A program made the position numbers and the translations under genes. This document shows, in pieces, positions 60,353 to 64,000 of a stretch of 64,000 nt of DNA. Origin of the DNA: Oscillospiraceae bacterium (lineage in GTDB: Bacteria > Bacillota > Clostridia > Oscillospirales > Oscillospiraceae). The stretch lies in NCBI GenBank assembly GCA_916988195.3, contig CAKASQ030000008.1, positions 18,840 to 82,839 of the forward strand. Reading direction: 5' to 3'. The notes beneath the pieces are model-generated. The model did no database searches. It was not told where the DNA came from and saw only the letters and a program-made list of their open reading frames with translations. Positions within the stretch are counted from its first letter, which is position 1; each line of letters starts with the position of its first letter.

Positions 60353-60390
60353 GCAAGCCGCCTCCGGGGAAATGCCCGGAAGCGGCTTGA
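60353..60390 (-). terminator. Hairpin between the pyrophosphatase and MBL genes
   Basis: CAAGCCGC..CCGGG and CCCGG..GCGGCTTG arms pair around a GAAAT-type loop downstream of the 60441 stop on the minus strand. No clear T-run. Confidence 0.55.
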
Positions 60391-60440
60391 GATCGGAAGC
60401 GGATGGGTTCGATTCTGTGCGGTCTGCGGCAAATGCGGCC

Positions 60441-62054
60441 TCAGCCCCAAAGAGCGGAGAGCATCGGAATGATCTGCTTTTTTCTGGACACCACGCCGGG
60501 CAGGAAGCAGGTGTGGTCCTTGAGCTGCGTATTAAACGCGTGCGAGAAAATATCCTCGTCTCCGATATAGAGGATCTGCGTGCCCTCTAAAAGAACGTCC
60601 GTGAGCATCAGAATCATGAGCGTATAGCCGCGCTCTTCCATCGTCTTTTTCATGATTGCCAGGAACTCGTCTTTGCGCTCCATCATGCGCTTGGAGTCGA
60701 TGCAGGTGATCTGGCTGACGCCGAAGTCGTGGTCCGCGATGTGGAAATCCTTGAAGTCGCCGAAAAGGAGCGACTCAGTGGGCTTATTGTCCATTGACGC
60801 GGAGAAAATAGCCTGCCCGAGCTCGTCGAGCGAAATGTTTGCGATGCGCGCCATGCGCTCTGCCATGCGGTGGTCGCGCTGTGTGGCCGTCGGGGATTTG
60901 AACATGACTGTATCGGCGACAATTGCAGCTGCCATCAGTCCCGCCAGCCGGTCAGACGGAAGCAGGCCGCGCTCCTGATACATGGAAGCGATGATCGTCG
61001 CGGTGGAGCCCACAGGCTCATTGCGGAAGTAGATGGGAGCGCCCGTCTGGATATCGGCCAATCTGTGATGGTCGATGATCTCCAGAATGTCCGCCTGCTC
61101 GAGCCCCGGCACGGACTGAGACATCTCATTGTGGTCGACGAGCACGACGCGCTTGCGGCGCGGCTTTAAGAGGTGATATCTCGAGATCGTGCCGACGACC
61201 TTGTCGTTTTCGTCCAGGATTGGGTAGCTTCTGTGGCGGCTTTCCAGCATCACGTCCTTCACATCGTCAACAAAGTCCGTCAGATGGAACGCGTCCAAAT
61301 CCTCCGTCCGGCAGATGCGCCCGGCCTCGATCGCGTGATAGATCATACGCGAGGCCTTGAACGCGTCAAACGGCGTTGCGATGATACAGGTTGTGGTGGG
61401 CAGCTCGCGCAGCTCCTTCGGAAGCTCCGCCTGGCACACGATCAGGCAGTTGACGTTCATCTCGATCGCGCGCCGCGCCATCTCGGGCTGGTCGCCGCAG
61501 ATGACGATGGAGTTCTTCCCGGAAAAGAGCAGATTCTCATTCTGCTGCGGAAGCGCGATGGATACCTCGCCGCTCACCCGGTCAACCAGGTACCCGGCTT
61601 CATTGATGACCTTGCCGTCGAGCACGTTTAAGAGATTAAAGATCGGCAGGTTTTCGGCGTATGTATTTTTGATCGTCTGCATGTCGTAGTCCGCGATTTC
61701 AGAGGGCGAGAGCATGCCGTAGAGCGTGCCGTCGTCGTTCGTCACGGGGATGGCCGGGACGCTGCGGTCGGACTGCAAGGCGTTCCACGCTCTGCTGATC
61801 GTCACCGCGCGAGAAAGCGCCGGCGGCGTATCGTAGTCCAGATCGCGGACCTGCGTGCGCATCGTCTGAATGCGAACCGGGGGCTCAAAGCCGAAGCGGT
61901 CGAGTACCAGCTGCGTCTCGTCGGAAATATGACCGAGCCGCGCCGCGACATATTCGCGGTTTCCCAGCGCATTCTGCAGCGCCGCATAGGCCATTGCGGA
62001 GACAATCGAGTCGGTGTCGGGGTTCCGGTGGCCGGTGACATAAATGGGGTCCAT
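60441..62054 (-). CDS. Manganese-dependent inorganic pyrophosphatase with CBS and DRTGG regulatory insert
   Basis: 537 residues. The DHH core has VTGHRNPDTDS near residue 6, DHN near residue 300, IDHHR near residue 323 and the DHHA2 C-terminal domain with KDFHIADHDFGVSQI. Between the two halves (about residues 60-290) lie two CBS modules (SVPAIPVTNDDGTLYG, YPILDENDKVVGTIS) flanking a DRTGG-type segment. This is the nucleotide-regulated family II enzyme of Clostridia, hydrolysing PPi and possibly controlled by AMP/ATP or diadenosine compounds. Confidence 0.93.
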   Translation of the reverse strand: MDPIYVTGHRNPDTDSIVSAMAYAALQNALGNREYVAARLGHISDETQLVLDRFGFEPPVRIQTMRTQVRDLDYDTPPALSRAVTISRAWNALQSDRSVPAIPVTNDDGTLYGMLSPSEIADYDMQTIKNTYAENLPIFNLLNVLDGKVINEAGYLVDRVSGEVSIALPQQNENLLFSGKNSIVICGDQPEMARRAIEMNVNCLIVCQAELPKELRELPTTTCIIATPFDAFKASRMIYHAIEAGRICRTEDLDAFHLTDFVDDVKDVMLESRHRSYPILDENDKVVGTISRYHLLKPRRKRVVLVDHNEMSQSVPGLEQADILEIIDHHRLADIQTGAPIYFRNEPVGSTATIIASMYQERGLLPSDRLAGLMAAAIVADTVMFKSPTATQRDHRMAERMARIANISLDELGQAIFSASMDNKPTESLLFGDFKDFHIADHDFGVSQITCIDSKRMMERKDEFLAIMKKTMEERGYTLMILMLTDVLLEGTQILYIGDEDIFSHAFNTQLKDHTCFLPGVVSRKKQIIPMLSALWG

Positions 62055-62057
62055 GCG

Positions 62058-62840
62058 TTATGCCTCCTTTGTCGGAATATCGGGAAATTCCACGCCGTTC
62101 ATCTTCATAATAAACCGCACGGGATAGTAGCGGTCGAGATAGTTCTGCACGTACCATTCATAGGTCGCGTCCGGCAAATGCACGAGCTCCGGCGCTTCGG
62201 TCCGGAAAAGCTTGAACGTCGTCTCATCGCCGGAGAGAAGTGCCGCGGCAAGCTCTCTTTGCCCCTCCTGCATGAGGCGGGCCAACGCTGCATCCATAAT
62301 CGCTGCGCACGCCCGCTCGTCGGGGCCTGCCAAGGCCTCTTTGTTCCCGAGCCAGAGCAAAAACTCGTCCAAGCTAAGCAGCGTTCTGGCCGCCGCGTGA
62401 GAAAGCGTCTGGAATTCGTCCTTCGCTCCGCGCTTGGCAATATCGATGAGATAGGAGAGAAGGTTATCCTCCAGACAAACGCTGTCCAAAAACACCTCGT
62501 AAATGTCGCGGATTTCAGACTTCACGGGCTCTTCCGGCTCCCCAGGCGTTTCCTCGGGCGGCTGCTCCTCTTCGGATTTCTGCGCGGCTTCCAGATTGGA
62601 GAGCACCGCAAGCATCTGCGAGGGGTCGAAGCTTTCCAATTCCTCTTCAGAAATCGTCTCGCCGTCTTGCGCGGCGCACAGGCGCACAAATTCCGGAATG
62701 CCGATGGCAGCAATCTGCTGCTGAAGCTCGATGGCCTTTTCCATGTCGCCGGTTTTTGTGAGCGTGATGCCGTCCGGCGCTTTGCGCGAGCCCTCGCAGA
62801 TCTGGGATAAGTAGTTTAAGTAACGCTCTAACAGTGTCAT
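62058..62840 (-). CDS. Hypothetical protein, 3 nt upstream of pyrophosphatase
   Basis: 260 residues from the ATG after AGGAGGCATGT; longer in-frame sequence is non-coding. It is acidic and helical, with a Glu/Pro-rich low-complexity stretch near residues 88-108. No known motif is seen. The 3-nt gap to the pyrophosphatase start implies co-translation and perhaps a related role. Confidence 0.75.
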   Translation of the reverse strand: MTLLERYLNYLSQICEGSRKAPDGITLTKTGDMEKAIELQQQIAAIGIPEFVRLCAAQDGETISEEELESFDPSQMLAVLSNLEAAQKSEEEQPPEETPGEPEEPVKSEIRDIYEVFLDSVCLEDNLLSYLIDIAKRGAKDEFQTLSHAAARTLLSLDEFLLWLGNKEALAGPDERACAAIMDAALARLMQEGQRELAAALLSGDETTFKLFRTEAPELVHLPDATYEWYVQNYLDRYYPVRFIMKMNGVEFPDIPTKEA

Positions 62841-62923
62841 ACATGCCTCCTGCATGGTTTTTTCTGCCGCTAGTCTATCATGCCGGTGCGGGAATGTCAA
62901 AGAAAATCCGCCGGTTTTCAAAC

Positions 62924-62982
62924 AAAAACGTCCTGTTTTCGCAAGCAAACACCTTCGGTCTTGCAAAACAGGACGTTTTTTG
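62924..62982. terminator. Bidirectional terminator
   Basis: AAAACGTCCTGTTTT with CGCAAG arms pairs with CTTG..AAAACAGGACGTTTTT. A and T runs occur on both ends. It lies between the 62988 and 62840 leftward genes and would end the former. Confidence 0.88.
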
Positions 62983-62987
62983 TGGGA

Positions 62988-63194
62988 TTATTTGTCGTTG
63001 TCATCCGCGTCGGTTTTCTCCTTGTCTTCTCCCCAAAAGCCCTCGCGGTTTCCGAACGTCATGGCGAGGCCAAACAGCCCGACCGCGCAGCCGAGCAGCG
63101 CCATCATACGGTTCAGTGCCAGCGAGGCGACCGCGATGATCAGCCCGAAAAGCAAAAGCGCGATGCCGCACAGCTGCTTCTGGATATTCCGCAT
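62988..63194 (-). CDS. Small membrane protein
   Basis: 68 residues after GGAGGGACAGGT. Two hydrophobic helices (about residues 9-25 and 31-47) precede an acidic tail (EDKEKTDADDNDK). No family is recognised. It is divergent from the HD-domain gene. Confidence 0.75.
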   Translation of the reverse strand: MRNIQKQLCGIALLLFGLIIAVASLALNRMMALLGCAVGLFGLAMTFGNREGFWGEDKEKTDADDNDK

Positions 63195-63330
63195 ACCTGT
63201 CCCTCCTTCCTTTTACACTCAGTATCCGCCATTTTTCGCCGTCTGTCAACCCGAGCGCCGAATTTTCTCTTGACAGGCGCGAATTCCTGCGTAAGATGAA
63301 AGCAAATCCATTTTGAAAGGCGGGTCTTTT

Positions 63331-63903
63331 ATGGAACGCGCAAACGCATGGGAGCTCCTGCGGGAGTATAATAAGGATCATTTTCATTTGCAGCACGCGC
63401 TGACGGTCGAGGCCGTGATGCGCTGGTTCGCGAACGATCTGGGCTACGGTGAAGAAGCCGATTACTGGGGCATGATCGGTCTGCTGCACGACATCGACTT
63501 TGAGCTCTACCCCGAGCAGCACTGCGTCAAGTGCGTGGAGCTGCTGCAAAAAGGCGGCGTGCCCGAGGACGTGATCCACGCGATTGTCAGCCACGGCTAC
63601 GGCATCTGCGTCGATACCGCGCCCGAGCGCGAGATGGAGAAGGTACTCTTCGCCTGCGACGAGCTGACGGGGCTCATCTGGGCGGCCGCGCTCATGCGCC
63701 CGAGCAAGAGCACGAAGGATATGGAGCTCAAGTCGCTCAAGAAAAAGTACAAGGACAAGAAGTTTGCCGCCGGATGCTCGCGCGACGTGATCGCCCGGGG
63801 CGCGGAGCAGCTCGGCTGGGAGCTCGATACGCTTCTTTCCAAAACGCTTCAGGCCATGGCCGAGACGGAGGACACGGTTCTCTCCGAGGTCGCCGCACTA
63901 TAA
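63331..63903 (+). CDS. HD-domain hydrolase
   Basis: 190 residues from the ATG after GAAAGGCGGG; a TTG 18 nt upstream is less likely. LQHALTVEAVMR near residue 20 gives the first His, GLLHDIDFE near residue 50 the His-Asp doublet, and the conserved VSHGYGICVD and ACDELTGLI follow. This layout is typical of HDIG-type hydrolases. Substrate is unknown. The last 97 nt of the window hold no gene. Confidence 0.9.
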   Translation: MERANAWELLREYNKDHFHLQHALTVEAVMRWFANDLGYGEEADYWGMIGLLHDIDFELYPEQHCVKCVELLQKGGVPEDVIHAIVSHGYGICVDTAPEREMEKVLFACDELTGLIWAAALMRPSKSTKDMELKSLKKKYKDKKFAAGCSRDVIARGAEQLGWELDTLLSKTLQAMAETEDTVLSEVAAL

Positions 63904-64000
63904 TCGGACTGTCTAACATTGCGTAGTAGCTCATTAATTCTAAAATTTTATTTCTGGATAGAGATGAGAAAGCTTAATTCGAGCGTCGTCAGTCGTAAAA

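Overview
The window looks like chromosome of a moderately high-GC Clostridia member, most likely an Oscillospiraceae relative of Oscillibacter, Flavonifractor or Dysosmobacter. This placement is inferred from strong AGGAGG-type ribosome sites, TTGACA/TATAAT promoters, a Gram-positive protein set (DegV, DUF606 pair, FeoB-associated Cys-rich protein, SLH-like repeats) and the type of mobile element present. No rRNA or marker gene in the window fixes the species.

Layout. (1) 1-5.4 kb: a leftward operon of three SAM methyltransferases and three alpha/beta hydrolases, running off the left edge. Two 18-bp DtxR/IdeR-like boxes precede it, and a separately terminated TetR gene lies upstream. (2) 5.4-6.8 kb: an unrecognised gene and a DUF1003 membrane protein. 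(3) 6.8-19.85 kb: an integrative mobilizable element with a DUF6076-like protein, RepA-like ATPase, candidate oriT, MobC, a relaxase cut short, a defence cargo (AbiEi/AbiEii toxin-antitoxin and HsdM/HsdS/HsdR, the last truncated), a probable relaxase C-terminal remnant, a small element protein and two tandem large serine recombinases. (4) 19.85-21.8 kb: one intact tRNA-Leu(UAG) and three tRNA-Leu 5' halves, each fused to a near-palindromic AGGTGA..TCACCT sequence, with a duplicated upstream segment, a pRiA4b ORF-3-like gene and a hypothetical gene. (5) 21.9-24.8 kb: TrkA/TrkH potassium uptake. (6) 25.1-28.0 kb: an alpha/beta hydrolase-acyltransferase fusion and a zinc-ribbon membrane protein. 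(7) 28.2-30.4 kb: galactokinase and a HAD phosphatase with a Pho-box-like promoter. (8) 30.6-37.0 kb: pstSCAB-phoU-phoB-phoR, all leftward, with a Pho box upstream of pstS. (9) 37.2-41.2 kb: an HMA protein and feoA-feoA-feoB plus a Cys-rich partner, with four more of the same iron-type boxes. (10) 41.3-64 kb: housekeeping and envelope genes (ddl, DUF1934, dCMP deaminase, L,D-transpeptidase, ABC exporter, RluA, LD-carboxypeptidase, GH2, DacF-like carboxypeptidase, DegV, DUF606 pair, SGNH hydrolase, ComEC-like MBL protein, Mn-dependent pyrophosphatase, HD protein).

How the parts connect. Six matching 18-bp boxes link the methyltransferase/hydrolase operon to ferrous-iron import, suggesting an iron-starvation operon of unknown product. 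Pho-box repeats link pst and the HAD phosphatase. The defence cargo sits exactly where the relaxase gene is broken, and it has lost the second half of HsdR. Four complete ~104-bp palindromic elements and one half copy lie in intergenic gaps between 28 and 57.4 kb.
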